Assembly: GCF_020509005.1 (NCBI RefSeq)
Contig: NC_063013.1
Location: 5,332,001 to 5,396,000 of the forward strand
Origin: Fulvia fulva
Lineage: Eukaryota; Ascomycota; Dothideomycetes; Mycosphaerellales; Mycosphaerellaceae
Reading direction: 5' to 3'
Length of the DNA: 64,000 nt
Under the pieces are notes generated by a model. It saw only the letters and a program-made list of their open reading frames with translations, was not told the DNA's origin and did not search any database. Positions 1 to 11,852 of this stretch are shown here, piece after piece. The stretch's first letter is position 1. Each line of letters opens with the position of its first letter. The position numbers were made by a program, and so were the translations under genes.

Positions 1-458
1 AAGGAAAAGACGGCTGTTAGGACGGGGAAAAGACGTACAATGCAAGTGGATTAGTTCTGTGATCGGGGAGGATCGAGGGCAGGGTGATAAGGAACTTCAT
101 ATTGGTTAGTAGGTGGAAACGCAAGGAGTACGCTGCCCGGCGTGGTGTGTGCCCCGAGCAAACCTGCGAGGCATGGACGGCCGCTTTCTAGAGATAGGCT
201 GCGGTAACGCGAAGGGCGTCAAAACCTGGGGCGTGGTGTACACTGGCAGCGACGGCTGACACTGTCTGTACAGCCCGAGAGGACGGATGCGCATGTCGGT
301 CAATAGAGAGCACTAAAGGGCTTAGGCCTATGGAGGTGGATATTGGCTTAAGGAGCAAACAGGGAGGGAGGGCGTAGAGGGAAGCTTTTGCTCCGGGCTA
401 ACCTCTCGAAACGAGGCTACACGGTGGTGCTAGATGAGTGGGAAAGCGCGGTTAAGAC

Positions 459-2039
459 TTGTCACCTTATCTCGTAGCTAGCTTGCTAAATACGATTCCT
501 TCCTTGCTAGACATATCGGGAGCCTTCGACTACGTGTCACACCCGCGGCTTCTCTACATCCTAAGGTCGAAAGGACTCCCTGAGTGGCTTGTCAACTTCG
601 TACGGTCCTACCTCCAAAACCGCAGTACGTCGATCCTGGTCGGCCAGTACAGAAGCCCATTTCAAGCAGTCCACACTGGAATCCCGCAAGGCTCAACGCT
701 AGCACCTATTCTGTTCCTCTTCTTTATGGCGACGCTGCTCCCAGCCCTAGAATCCCAGAACACCGCTGCGAGCGGCTTCGTAGACGACACAAACATCCTA
801 GCGTGGTCTTCCTCGACTGAGGAGAACTGTAGGCTACTAGAAGAGAAGCACAAGATCTGCGAGGACTGGGCTAGGAGGCACGGGGCTCGGTTTGCCCCAG
901 AAAAGTACAATCTGATACACTTTACGCGCCGGCCACGGTTCCACAATATGCAAGCTTCTATCCAGATACAGGGGCACACGACTAACCCGGCAAATCAGCT
1001 CAGGATCCTCGGACTATGGGTGGACCCGGCGCTACGGTGGAGGAAGCACGTACAGGCAATATTACGGAAAGCTGAACAGAATATGGCATCATGCCAGAGG
1101 CTCACTGCGTCCACATGGGGGGCGGACTTCCGGCAGTCACGACTTCTATATACGGCTATTGTACGGCCAGTCCTTACCTATGGCAGCCAAGTGTGGTCCT
1201 TAGGCGAGAGGGCCTGCCCATCGAAGGGACTCGTCGCGCCGCTAGCGAAGATCCAAAACCAATGCCTAAGGAAGGTCACCGGGGCATATAAGTCGACACC
1301 AACGAGGATGCTTGAGCACGAGACCGCTATACCGCCGATCGACCTATACATCCAGGGACTACGGACCTCCTACTTAGGCAAGTCGGCACAGTACCCAGTA
1401 CAGAAGGTCATCGCCAGTGCAGTCGCAAGGGCCCGCGAATCAGTACCAGCGCATAAGGGCATTCGACCCGGAAACGAGCCGAACTACCGGGCAAGGGACG
1501 AACAGCTAGCAACACAATGGGAAGGTGAGAAATCGTTTGTAGAGCAACTATGGAAAGAGAGGTGGAACAACCAGGTTGTAGGGCATAGTGGACGCCCTCA
1601 GCCAGCGGGACAACCTAAGGAATGGTCAGCTACAAAATCCGCGGTCAAGCACCCCCCGAAGCTCATCCACTACCGCCTTACGAGGGCACAGAGTAGCATA
1701 GCAACCCAACTGCGAAGCGAACACATCGGCCTCCAGGGGTACCTATCATGGAGGAAGGTCCCAGGATACACGAATACTAGCTGCCCCTGCGGCTATCGCT
1801 CCCAGAACGTACGGCACGCACTCCTCGTCTGTCCGAGGTGGTCGCTAGGAAGGGGGGAGTGGATGGCAAAGGCGAGGAACCGGACGATTGGGGCACTTCT
1901 TAACAACGCTGAAGACCTACGGCGCATTACGAACTGGATACTAGAGAAGGGCTGGCTAGAACAGTACCGCCTAGTAGGAGCAGTGCAGGAAGAGAGGACA
2001 CGACGCAGCGCGACGAGACCGGCTAGGAGCGGGGGCTAA
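459..2039 (+). CDS. LINE A reverse transcriptase, C-terminal half (open frame, 5'-truncated)
   Basis: This is an open frame of 526 codons ending in TAA at 2,037-2,039. The first 16 codons (LSPYL...) derive from LINE B. LINE A coding starts near 511 with the RT motif A aspartate block DISGAFD. Motif B follows (GIPQGSTLAPILF), then motif C FVDD at about 777-788, then thumb and linker sequence, and a C-terminal Cys-rich CPCGY...H...C knuckle near 1,788-1,840 that is typical of LINE ORF2 proteins. Endonuclease and RT motifs 0-2, present in the full-length copies, are missing, so it cannot be autonomous. I see no RNase H domain. There is no frame-breaking TAG, in contrast to the other three LINE A copies. 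The true start codon is unknown; 459 is only the first codon after a stop. Confidence 0.85.
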   Translation: MSPYLVASLLNTIPSLLDISGAFDYVSHPRLLYILRSKGLPEWLVNFVRSYLQNRSTSILVGQYRSPFQAVHTGIPQGSTLAPILFLFFMATLLPALESQNTAASGFVDDTNILAWSSSTEENCRLLEEKHKICEDWARRHGARFAPEKYNLIHFTRRPRFHNMQASIQIQGHTTNPANQLRILGLWVDPALRWRKHVQAILRKAEQNMASCQRLTASTWGADFRQSRLLYTAIVRPVLTYGSQVWSLGERACPSKGLVAPLAKIQNQCLRKVTGAYKSTPTRMLEHETAIPPIDLYIQGLRTSYLGKSAQYPVQKVIASAVARARESVPAHKGIRPGNEPNYRARDEQLATQWEGEKSFVEQLWKERWNNQVVGHSGRPQPAGQPKEWSATKSAVKHPPKLIHYRLTRAQSSIATQLRSEHIGLQGYLSWRKVPGYTNTSCPCGYRSQNVRHALLVCPRWSLGRGEWMAKARNRTIGALLNNAEDLRRITNWILEKGWLEQYRLVGAVQEERTRRSATRPARSGG

Positions 2040-2202
2040 CGGGGTAGTGACATGGACTACGTACGTTCAGAGGGAAAGCTAATCTAGACAAGGAGTAGTC
2101 GGGGGCGGGAAGGGTTTTCACCTATTCGGGTTTCCCTTTGTACATAACAATAGATATATACCTGCATAGGCCGGATAGGGTCCTAGAACAGGGGAATGAC
2201 AA

Positions 2203-2222
2203 ATCTATCTATCTATCTATAT
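2203..2222 (+). repeat. (ATCT)n 3' tail of LINE A copy 1
   Basis: A simple ATCT tandem array directly follows the motif GGGAATGACAA. The same arrangement ends the other LINE A copies (11,834-11,852; 20,903-20,923; inverted 37,243-37,256) and LINE C (27,347-27,360). It replaces the poly-A tail seen in many LINEs and marks the 3' end of the insertion. Confidence 0.85.
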
Positions 2223-5200
2223 AGCGGTGTTCGTACTAGTAGAGCAACGCGTTAGTCCGACTCTCTCTACCTACAAGATGTATATATAAGCCGATATAGA
2301 CAAATTTATACGTAAGAAGGAGGATACTATCGATCTAAAGGACTACCTTCTCCCTATATATCACGAATTCGTATATTGCTTCTCTAAATAAGATACGAAG
2401 GAGCTTCTACTATATAGGCCTAGTATTGACTACGAGATCAAGCTGAAGCTAGGAACTACACCGCCTTTTAGTAGGCCCTACCGGATGTTAAACTAGGAGG
2501 ACGAAGTCATCGCGTACTAGGTCTAAGAGTAGTTGGCCTAGAAGGGCATTCGTAGATACGAAGGCAGAGTAGATACTTTATTACCCGTGCTTATTATTAA
2601 GAAACTAGGAGGTGGATTAAGAGTCTATATTGACTATAGACAAGTCAACGAACGTACGATCAAGTCTAGGTATCCTATACCCTTGATATAAGACACACTT
2701 AATCGTATTACTAGTAAGAAGTACTTTACTAAGCTAGATATCATTACCGCTTTTAATCGTATCAGAATAGTAGAGGGCTCCGAATAGCTAACCGCATTCA
2801 CAACACGATATAGACAGTTTAAATGCCTAGTAATGCCATTCGGGTTGTACAATGCCCCTAGTACTTTCTAGTCTTATATTAACGACATACTACGAGAGTT
2901 CCTTAACGACTTTGCGTCGGCATACCTAGATAATATACTCATCTTTAGCGACACTCTTAAGGAGTATATAGAGTATATTAAGAAGGTACTTTGTAAATAT
3001 AGTAAAGCCGGCCTACAACTCGACATTACTAAATGTGAGTTTCATACCTAATCTACTAAATACCTAGGCCTTATTATCGGTAAGGACGGAGTCTTAATAG
3101 ACCTAGCTAAGGTATAAGCTATAAGGGAATAGGGAATACTAGTAAACGTAAAAGATATCCTTACGTTTAATAGGTTGTCCGGGTTCTATCGGCGCTCTAT
3201 TAAGGACTATAGTAAGATAGTATTACCTATAGTAAAGCTAACTAAGAAGGACTGCCCTTAGTAATAGACAGAGGAATGTTAGAAGGCATTCGACGGACTG
3301 AAGCAAGCTTTTACCGATACTAAAGGCACTGTGTTAGCGATGTTTGTCCTAGGACGTAGAACAGTACTTAAAACGGATACGAGTGACTTTATTACGGCTA
3401 CGGTCCTATCGCAATACGATAAGGACAATATCCTAAGGCCAATCGTATGCCTGTCTAAGAAGATAAGCCCGTAGGAGTACAATTACGACATTTATAATAA
3501 GGAACTACTTGCTATCGTTAAAGCATTTAAAGAGTAGAAGCCCGAACTTATAGCTAGCGATATCGACGAACTAGACTTTAAGAACTTCACTGATCTAAGC
3601 GGCTACCTAGTACTAGTATATAGCGACTATAAGAACCTCGAATACTTTATGACCTCTAAGTAACTAAACAGACGACAAGTAAGATAGGCCGAGTTCCTCT
3701 TATAATTCTTCTTCAAGATTATATATCGTCTAGGTATTTAAGGAGCTAAACTAGACAGCCTTACTAGACGTTTATAGGACGCGATTCTATATAACAAATT
3801 AGATCCGCGGTACGTATAGTAGGATCGTATACTACTTAAACTAGAATACTTCTTATCTGTTAGCGCTAGCTAAATCCTACGGCTAAGCGTATCCGAAGTC
3901 GAAGGAGTAGTAATAGACGAAGCGCTATTAGCCGACATTAGTAAGCTATACGAACAGGACGATATAATCGAGGCCACGACCTAGTTAGTAGTAGGCGAAC
4001 CTATTAACCTACTACGAAAGAACAAGATTGACGACAAGTACGCGATACTAGTCGATAGGATGATCTATATTAAGAACAGACATAGCGGTTATAGTCTCTT
4101 TATCCTACCTACTAAAGATAAGGGAAACACTGTACGTATACGCGTCGTTAAGGCCTTCTATAATATACCTACTATAGGACACCCCGGTAAGATAACTACG
4201 AGCCGGTTAGTGTTACGTTACTATATATAGCTACGAATGATACGGTTTATTAGATCTTTCGTACGAGTATACCGTATATACCGTAATAGCCGTAGTATTA
4301 ACGAACCTTAATATAGACTACTTGCTCTACTACTAGTCCTATTCGATACGTAGGACGACGTTGCCTTAGACTTCGTTATCGAACTACTAAGGGCCAAGTG
4401 TACGGCAGATAGTCAGTACTATAAGAACGCACTTATAGTTATAGACCGTTTAGGTAAGGAGCGGTATTACATTCTAGTATTAGAAGTAATAGCGGAGTAT
4501 ATCGTATATATCTACGTAAAGTATATCTTCTCCCGACATAGTCTACTAAAGATAATTACGTCGAATCGTAGTCCTTAATAGGTATTAGCCTTCTAGGAAC
4601 GCCTCTATAAGTTGCTATAAATCAAGCGTAAGATCTTAACCGGCTATCACCCTAAGACTAATAGTCAAAGCGAGAATACTAATAAGATAATAGAACAGTA
4701 CCTACGTACGTTCACTAGTTACGCTTAGGATAACTAGCTAGATTAGCTCCTACTTATAGAGTTTACTATAAACGACTACGTCTCCGAAACGACTAGCGTA
4801 AGTCCTTTTATAGCGAACATTAGTAAGAACCTACGTTATATAGATACTAAACTTAATCTCTCTATATAACTACTTCCGTATAAATAGCGATTAGACGTAG
4901 AGTCTATAAATGTATTCGTATAACGTATAATAGACCTTAGGCATAAGCTACGAGACTCTATAGTAATAGTATAAGTATCGTAAGCTAAATATACTAATAA
5001 GTATAGAACGATTATACTACGGTACGAGGTCGGAGACCTAGTACACCTTAGTATACGTAACTAGCGTACTAAGCGCCTATTAAAGAAGCTTAATTACCGC
5101 TATACTAGACTATACGTAGTTACTAAGGTGCTACTATACGACACGTACCGTCTAGACCTCCCTCAATCCCTAAGTAACCTCTATAACGGCTTTTACGCCA

Positions 5201-5875
5201 ACTTACTAATGCCTATATACGTACTAATGCTAGGACAAGTATAGCTACCTCCGGCCCCGATCGAGGTAGAAGATAATAACGGAGACATAAATACGTATTA
5301 GCTTCTAGATATAGTGCTTAACGTAAAGAGCACATTACCGCTAGGCCTAGCGCTACGTAGTAGGAGGAAGGAACGAAGGTATAAATACCTTATACAATAG
5401 GTAGGTTATAGTAAGCCTACCTAGGAGCCCGCTAAGGAGTTAATAGATACTACTACGGCCTCTATCGCGGACTTCTACTATAACTATCCTACGAAGGACA
5501 GGCCAGCTAGCTTTACGCCGCTACTAGGGTAGATTCCTAACTAGGATATACCCGAAGATGTTATAATCGGCAAAGTAATAAACGCTTTAGCCGTAAACGC
5601 TTCGTTAATAGTTACGTCTAACCCGGTAACTATAGGTAGGCTACGTAAGTTATTCGCGTAGGTGCCTATAGCTCTTCCGGTAGTTACGTATTACGAACCT
5701 AATAGTAGTACTTATAATAGCCCGTAGGCGGCTACTTTAAGAAGGATGACCGTTAGTAGGTAAGTACCGGATATACGTTAATACGGTATAGAGGATAATA
5801 TAGAGGATGACGCCGCGTTTATAGCGGCTATACTACGAGCTTAAGGGACTGAGCGCGATTCTAAAGGGGGGGTAG
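2223..5875 (+). mobile_element. Ty3/gypsy chromovirus pol remnant, RIP-degraded (gypsy 1)
   Basis: Read through the TAG/TAA stops, the plus strand gives a chromovirus pol in the usual order. RT is at about 2,580-3,100, with the active-site box reading YLDN at 2,923-2,934 where YLDD or YVDD is expected. RNase H follows at about 3,350-3,780. Integrase is at about 4,140-4,850, with an HPG...TT zinc-finger side and an LDFVIELL core strand. A C-terminal chromodomain lies at about 5,290-5,500 (KYLI.W.GY...WEP pattern with W to stop). A purine run at 5,862-5,875 is the polypurine tract before the LTR. Gag, protease and the 5' LTR are missing; the left end abuts the LINE tail at 2,222. Loss of function through RIP is clear. 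Confidence 0.85.
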
Positions 5876-6070
5876 TGTCACGGCCCTAGGCCTAGCGAAT
5901 GTCTAGCTAGTACGTGGGTCACGTGACCGCGCGTACTAGCGTAGTACCTCGGCTTATATATAGCCTCGGCGTACCTCGCGCTCCTCTTTTCTACGTACCT
6001 AGCTACTTTATATCAACCCGACTATAAACCGTTATATAGTAGAGGTGAAACTAGGGATAGTCTCGTAATA
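5876..6070 (+). repeat. 3' LTR of gypsy 1 (195 bp)
   Basis: It starts TGTCACGG right after the polypurine tract and ends CGTAATA, which is the RIPed form of the inverted terminus CGTGACA. A TATATATA box lies near 5,955, followed by a C/T-rich block (CGCGCTCCTCTTTTCTACG) that recurs in the LTRs at 44,159-44,351 and 15,547-15,736. A 12-bp palindrome GGTCACGTGACC sits at 5,917-5,928. The end is inferred from the inverted termini, since the 5' LTR is not in the window. Confidence 0.75.
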
Positions 6071-6845
6071 GGGGAGGATATATTAACGAGCTAAGGGCCC
6101 CTTTAGACCCTGAAATTTACGCGTCGAATCTCGTTAACCTTTAACGATTAATTACGTAGCGGGGGTATATAGGGGTACTACTTAGACATATATAGTTAGG
6201 AGGCGACCTTAGTAGGAAGGTAGGGTTTTACGAAGAATCTCTCTATAAGGCGAAGATATAGGTATCTAAAAATTTCAGATTTATTATCTTTTAGGATTAC
6301 TATATATATTTTACGGCCCGCGGACCGGTAAGTATATATACCTACGCGTAAGCTATCCTAAGGTTACTAGGCGCGCCCTTACTTACTAGGGTAGTTAGTC
6401 GTCTATAGTAGCCGTAGTAATAATAACCGTATTAATAGCCGCGGTAATAAGTGTCGTAGTAGTAGCCGCGGCGACAAGAACAAAGATAAGGATAGTAATA
6501 GGCTAAGCGGCTACTAGAACATTACCGGCGAGCCTAAGGACACCTCTTATAAGGACCTGTTCTTATACGATGTGATTAACCCTAATAAGCGCCTAGTAAA
6601 GGATTAGGGCTTAGAGTAGTAGAAGAAGTACTAGAAGAACTTTATTAACTACTACTTAAGCGACGACGGCGAGCGTCTACTTAGCGTATTAAATCGTAAT
6701 AATCGTAAGGACTAAGAACGTAACAAGGCTATTACTAATACGAAGAAGGCATTATTAAGCGATAAGGGCTGTATTAGCCTTACTGTTCTTTCTAGCTTAA
6801 TTGAATAAATATATTTATAATTACTACTAACTCGACGCGTCGGCT
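6071..6845. other. Unassigned RIPed stretch between gypsy 1 and LINE A copy 2
   Basis: No intact frame is present. Part of it (about 6,390-6,480) is a low-complexity run of AGT/AAT/CGT triplets that on the plus strand would read Ser/Arg/Asn/Asp-rich. A gag-like, charged stretch follows to about 6,800, with TAG codons where Q or W would be expected. It is probably a remnant of a retroelement gag or an unrelated element. I cannot place it in a family. Confidence 0.4.
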
Positions 6846-9800
6846 CATCGATCTCTACGCCAAAACAAGACACATTCGAAAGCTCTTATCAAGGCCATTC
6901 TAACAATATACAAAGCAGGCCACTGCCCCTAGGACTAAGGGAGTTCTACCTTATTTAATCTAGACAGCTTGAAGCTCTCTTCACCCTGTTTCTTTAGCTC
7001 TAAACGCCGCGGAGGTGCCTAGCTACATTAGGCAACTCCTAGGCAATAGTAGCCTAGGCTACGGCACTAACGGCGCCTACGGCCCTATAGGCGAAGCCCC
7101 CCTAAGACAACTAGTAGCAACTTATAGAGGACGCAAAAAGTATAGAAACTAACGATTAGCTCCCTTACCGGTCTCTATAGGTAATGATCACTTAGCTACG
7201 TACGGCGCTTGTACTGTCGTATCACCGAGGGCAACAAGAAATAAGGACGACGTCCTAGGCGATTAGTAAGGCCACCCGGAATCAACACCCCTATAGCTAG
7301 GTATCGGTCGCGGTATCGATACTAGGCCCCCGCCTAACGTACGATGTAGTTACGATCCGTATTATAGCAAAGGAAGACTAGGCCGAAGTTACGAAGCTAT
7401 CGAATAAGGAGCTCGCCTAACGAATTAACTAACTAGGGGTGGTCGTAGTGAACTAATAGTCTAACGGTACTCTATAGATCTATACTAGCTCTACTACTGC
7501 TAGGAGGTACCTAGAGGCATAGCTATAGTAGGCATCTAAGGTTACGGCATTAGCGAAGGTCTTAACGAAACAATTTACGATCCTAGTCTACGATATACCT
7601 AAGGAGTTTGACCTAACTAACTAGGGTCACCTACGCGCTCTCTAAGAGGACAACCCGGTCACTCTTAACTCTCTAATCCAGAAGGCGACTTGGCTCTATA
7701 GGAAATGGCTAGAAGGCAAGAAGGCCTCGGCGCTAATAGTATAGCTATAAGACGCAAAAGCGGCGGATCTAGCGATAGAACAAGGCCTAGTCTAGCAATA
7801 TAGCCTCAAGATAGTAGAAAAGCACTCCTTATCCTTTCGTGTCCTCTAATGCTTCAAATGCTAACAGTATAGACACTAAACCTATACGTGTATAAATAAG
7901 CAGGCCTACTCGAACTATATAGGAGACTATATATCTAGGGACTATATATCGACTACGAGACGGTACGCGAACTGTCCGGGGTACTACCTATCGTATAGTG
8001 CGGAATGCCTATAGCGGAAACTAGCGAAAAACAAGGCAATCATAAACAGAACCGTCGCCCTAAGATTCTACGGCGACCGTAAGGCTAGCCTATACCGGAA
8101 CTAACTAGCGGCGGTCGGGCATAAGCGCCCTAGGGCCGAGAACGATATAAAGGATACGTAACCTAGGGCGTACGGGAGGCCACGTACTCTGCTAGCTACG
8201 GCGAGGGAATCTAACTAGGCCCGGCTCCCCTTTAGTATATAGCCGATAGGCGTAGACTAGGACGTATAGGGCAGTAGGACATAGGACGATATAGAGGAAA
8301 TGATTGTCGATGCCGATGACTAGCCTCGATACGCTTAGCATTATCTAGTATAACGTTAACTATAGCAAGGATATAGTCTAGAACCATTTCCTATACGAGG
8401 CGGACCCGCGCGTCCACTACGTCCTTATAATCTAGGAGCTATAGATTAACCCGTACTATAAGAGACTAACGACCTACAAGTCACTAGGCTATACGACATG
8501 CCTACGAGGCGACGGCAGACCCCGTACGTGCTTCTATGTCAGCAAGGACATACTAGAATCCGACTAGGAGGTAGTATACTACGTAGACGAAGAAGGCGGG
8601 GGCGATATTACCTCCCTCTACGTAGGTAGTACCTAGATACACAACCTATATATATAACCGCTAGCCTCGAGGTCTAGCCGCGACCTAGGGGTCTATAGAC
8701 ACCTAGATAGTACGCTTAAGAGACAAGGGTACTATATCGTAGTAGGAGACTTTAATATATACTACCCTTCCTAGGAAAGCCTTATATAGCCGTACCCTAT
8801 AGCCGACGAAGTACTCGACTTAATAGCGAGCAACGCAATTGCCCTTAATACCCCGAAGGACCTGGGCACCTAGAAGAGAGGGGGACTCTAAGGCACGATC
8901 GACCTCTCCTAGATCTTAGATAGCCACTACTACACGGTAACCTACTATAGGATCGAACATAAACTCGAGGCGTCGTTAGACTATATACTAGTTAGGACCT
9001 CTATTACGATATAGATACAACGTATACTCGCGGGAACCCCTAAGCTAAACTAGGGAAAGGCCTACTAGGCCAACATCTAGGCGTACCTCGATGACTCTAA
9101 GAGGCTAGTCTAGATCGCGTAGTAGCAATATAATAGTAAAGACGAGATAGACGAAGCAGTCTAGGGGTTGATAGACGAAATAAGAAAAGCGACCTCACTT
9201 TACGTTCCGCTTGCCTAACTAACGATATAGTCCAAACTATACTAGACGCCGGAGTGCACTACGGTAGTAAGAGAAGCAAGGAGAGCCCGCCGGGTATAGC
9301 ACTACGGTAGTAAGAGAAGCAAGGAGAGCCCGCCGGGTATAGACGAGTAGCTATAGCGAGGAGGCCTAGAACGTATATAGGGAGGTATACTAATAGAAGA
9401 AAGCTATAATATAAAGGGAGAAAGCAGTCGGCTAGAGGGCTATAGTAGAAGAAATCGCCGGCAAGCTAGAGAGGATATAGAAGCTAGCGAAATGGGCCCG
9501 ATAGGACCCTATATAGGGCCCCTCCTTCTCTATCCTAGCGCTATAATCGCCTAGTGGCCCGGTTAGCGACCCCGAGGCTAAGGCGCGTCTACTAGCTAGT
9601 AAGTTCTTCCCGCCCCTAGTCGAGGCTAATCTAAGCGACATAAACAGCTCTACTCCCCTAGCCCCTAGTATCGCGGTCTAATAGGAGGTGTCCGAGGGAG
9701 AAGTTGCCGCTATACTAAGGAAGTTGCCGGCGAAGAAAGCCCCGGGGCCGGATAGGATCCTAAACGAGCTACTAAAGAAGTATAGAGATCAACTAGCCCT

Positions 9801-11852
9801 AGTAGTTATAGCGATCTTTAACGCCTACCTATAGACCGGGTACTACCCGATAGCTTTTAAACAATCGACGATAGTGGTCCTACGTAAGCCGTAGAAGGAA
9901 GACTATACGTAGGTAAAGTCGTACCGCCTAATTACGCTCCTTAATACTCTTAGGAAGGCGCTTAAGAAGCTAGTTATAACGAGACTCTCCGAGGCGGTAG
10001 AGGAACACTCCCTACTCCCGGACACCTAGATAGGTACGCGCCTATAGCGATCGACGCTATCCGCGATAGAACTTATCACCTCTTAGGTAAAGGCTATCTA
10101 GTATAAGAATAGGGACAAGGTGGCTTCCTTACTTAGCCTAGACATATCGGGAGCCTTCGACTACGTGTTATACCCGCGGCTACTCTATATCCTAAGGTCG
10201 AAAGGACTCCCTAAGTAGCTTGTCAACTTCGTACGGTCCTACCTCTAAAACCGTAGTACGTCGATCCTAGTCGGCTAGTATAGAAGCCTATTTTAAGTAG
10301 TCTATACTAGAATCCCGTAAGGCTTAACGCTAGCACCTATTCTGTTCCTCTTCTTTATAGCGACGCTACTCCTAGCCCTAGAATCCTAGAACACCGCTAC
10401 GAGCGGCTTCGTAGACGACATAAACATCCTAGCGTAGTCTTCCTCGACTAAGAAGAACTATAGGCTACTAGAAGAGAAGCACAAGATCTACGAGGACTAG
10501 GCTAGGAGGTACGGGGCTCGGTTTACCCTAGAAAAGTACAATCTAATACACTTTACGCGCCGGCTACGGTTCCACAATATATAAGCTTCTATCTAGATAT
10601 AGGGGCACACGACTAACCCGGCAAATCAGCTTAGGATCCTCGGATTATAGGTGGACCCGGCGCTACGGTAGAGGAAGTACGTATAGGCAATATTACGGAA
10701 AGCTAAACAGAATATAGTATTATACTAGAGGCTTACTACGTCTATATAGGGGGCGGACTTCCGGCAGTCACGACTTCTATATACGGCTATTATACGGCTA
10801 GTCCTTACCTATAGTAGCCAAGTGTAGTCCTTAGGCGAGAGGGCCTACCTATCGAAGGGACTCGTCGCGCCGCTAGCGAAGATCTAAAACTAATGCCTAA
10901 GGAAGGTCACCGGGGTATATAAGTCGATACTAACGAGGATACTTAAGTACGAGACCGCTATACCGCCGATCGACCTATATATCTAGGGACTACGGACCTC
11001 CTACTTAGGCAAGTCGGTATAGTACCTAGTATAGAAGGTCATCGCTAGTGCAGTCGTAAGGGCCCGCGAATTAGTACTAGCGTATAGGGGCATTCGACCC
11101 GGAAACGAGCCGAACTACCGGGTAAGGGACGAACAGCTAGTAATATAATAGGAAGGTAAGAAATCGTTTGTAGAGCAACTATAGAAAGAGAGGTAGAACA
11201 ACTAGGTTGTAGGGTATAGTAGACGCCCTTAGCTAGCGGGACAACCTAAGGAATAGTTAGCTACAAAATCCGCGGTCAAGCACCCCCCGAAGCTTATCTA
11301 CTACCGCCTTACGAGGGTATAGAGTAGCATAGCAACCTAACTACGAAGCGAACATATCGGCCTCTAGGGGTACCTATTATAGAGGAAGGTTCTAGGATAC
11401 ACGAATACTAGCTGCCCCTACGGCTATCGCTCCTAGAACGTACGGTACGTACTCCTCGTCTATACGAGGTAGTCGCTAGGAAGGGGGGAGTGGATAGTAA
11501 AGGCGAGGAACCGGACGATTAGGGCACTTCTTAACAACGCTAAGGACCTACGGCGTATTACGAACTAGATACTAGAGAAGGGCTGGCTAGAACAGTACCG
11601 CCTAGTAGGAATAGTATAGAAAGAGAGGACACGACGTAGCGCGACGAGACCGGCTAGGAGCGGGGGCTAACGGGGTAGTGATATAGACTACGTACGTTCA
11701 GAGGGAAAGCTAAACTAGATAAGGAGTAGTCGGGGGCGGGAAGGGTTTTTACCTATTCGGGTTTCCCTTTGTACATAACAATAGATATATACCTATATAG
11801 GCCGGATAGGGTCCTAGAATAGGGGAATGACAAATCTATCTATCTATCTATA
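6846..11852 (+). mobile_element. LINE A copy 2, full length, RIP-degraded
   Basis: This is a complete LINE of about 5.0 kb. Its 5' end, CATCGATCTCTACGCC, is shared with copy 4 at 42,200. ORF1 carries CCHC-type zinc knuckles near 7,850-8,010. ORF2 follows, with an apurinic-type endonuclease at about 8,350-9,000 (N..S..DI start, V.GDFNI core). RT spans about 9,700-10,600 (FVDD near 10,408), with a Cys-rich C-terminus near 11,410. It ends with the 3' UTR and the (ATCT)n tail at 11,834-11,852. Dozens of CAG/CAA/TGG codons became TAG/TAA relative to copy 1, on both strands, the classic RIP pattern. It carries a private 43-bp tandem duplication at 9,257-9,342. The clade looks Tad1/I-like, but I cannot assign it without a tree. 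Confidence 0.88.
9257..9342 (+). repeat. 43-bp perfect tandem duplication inside LINE A copy 2
   Basis: Units 9,257-9,299 and 9,300-9,342 are identical and begin CACTACGGTAGTAAG. Copy 3 has only one unit at the same place (near 18,370). Because 43 is not a multiple of three, it shifts the ORF2 frame. Confidence 0.9.

Larger units (their letters stand above)
1..2222 (+). mobile_element. Chimeric, un-RIPed non-LTR retrotransposon (LINE B 5' segment joined to LINE A 3' half)
   Basis: Bases 1-505 match the reverse complement of about 13,721-14,225 (LINE B). Differences are almost all G-to-A or C-to-T in the other copy, for example around 30-120. From 507 onward the sequence matches LINE A (copies at 10,146-11,852, 19,211-20,923 and inverted 37,243-38,950). 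The junction at 505-507 falls in a CTTCCTT-type microhomology that both parents carry. CA and TG dinucleotides are frequent here, unlike the next 48 kb, so this copy escaped RIP or inserted after it. The element ends in an (ATCT)n tail at 2,203-2,222. The 5' end lies outside the window. A template switch during target-primed reverse transcription would explain the chimera; this is inference. Confidence 0.8.
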
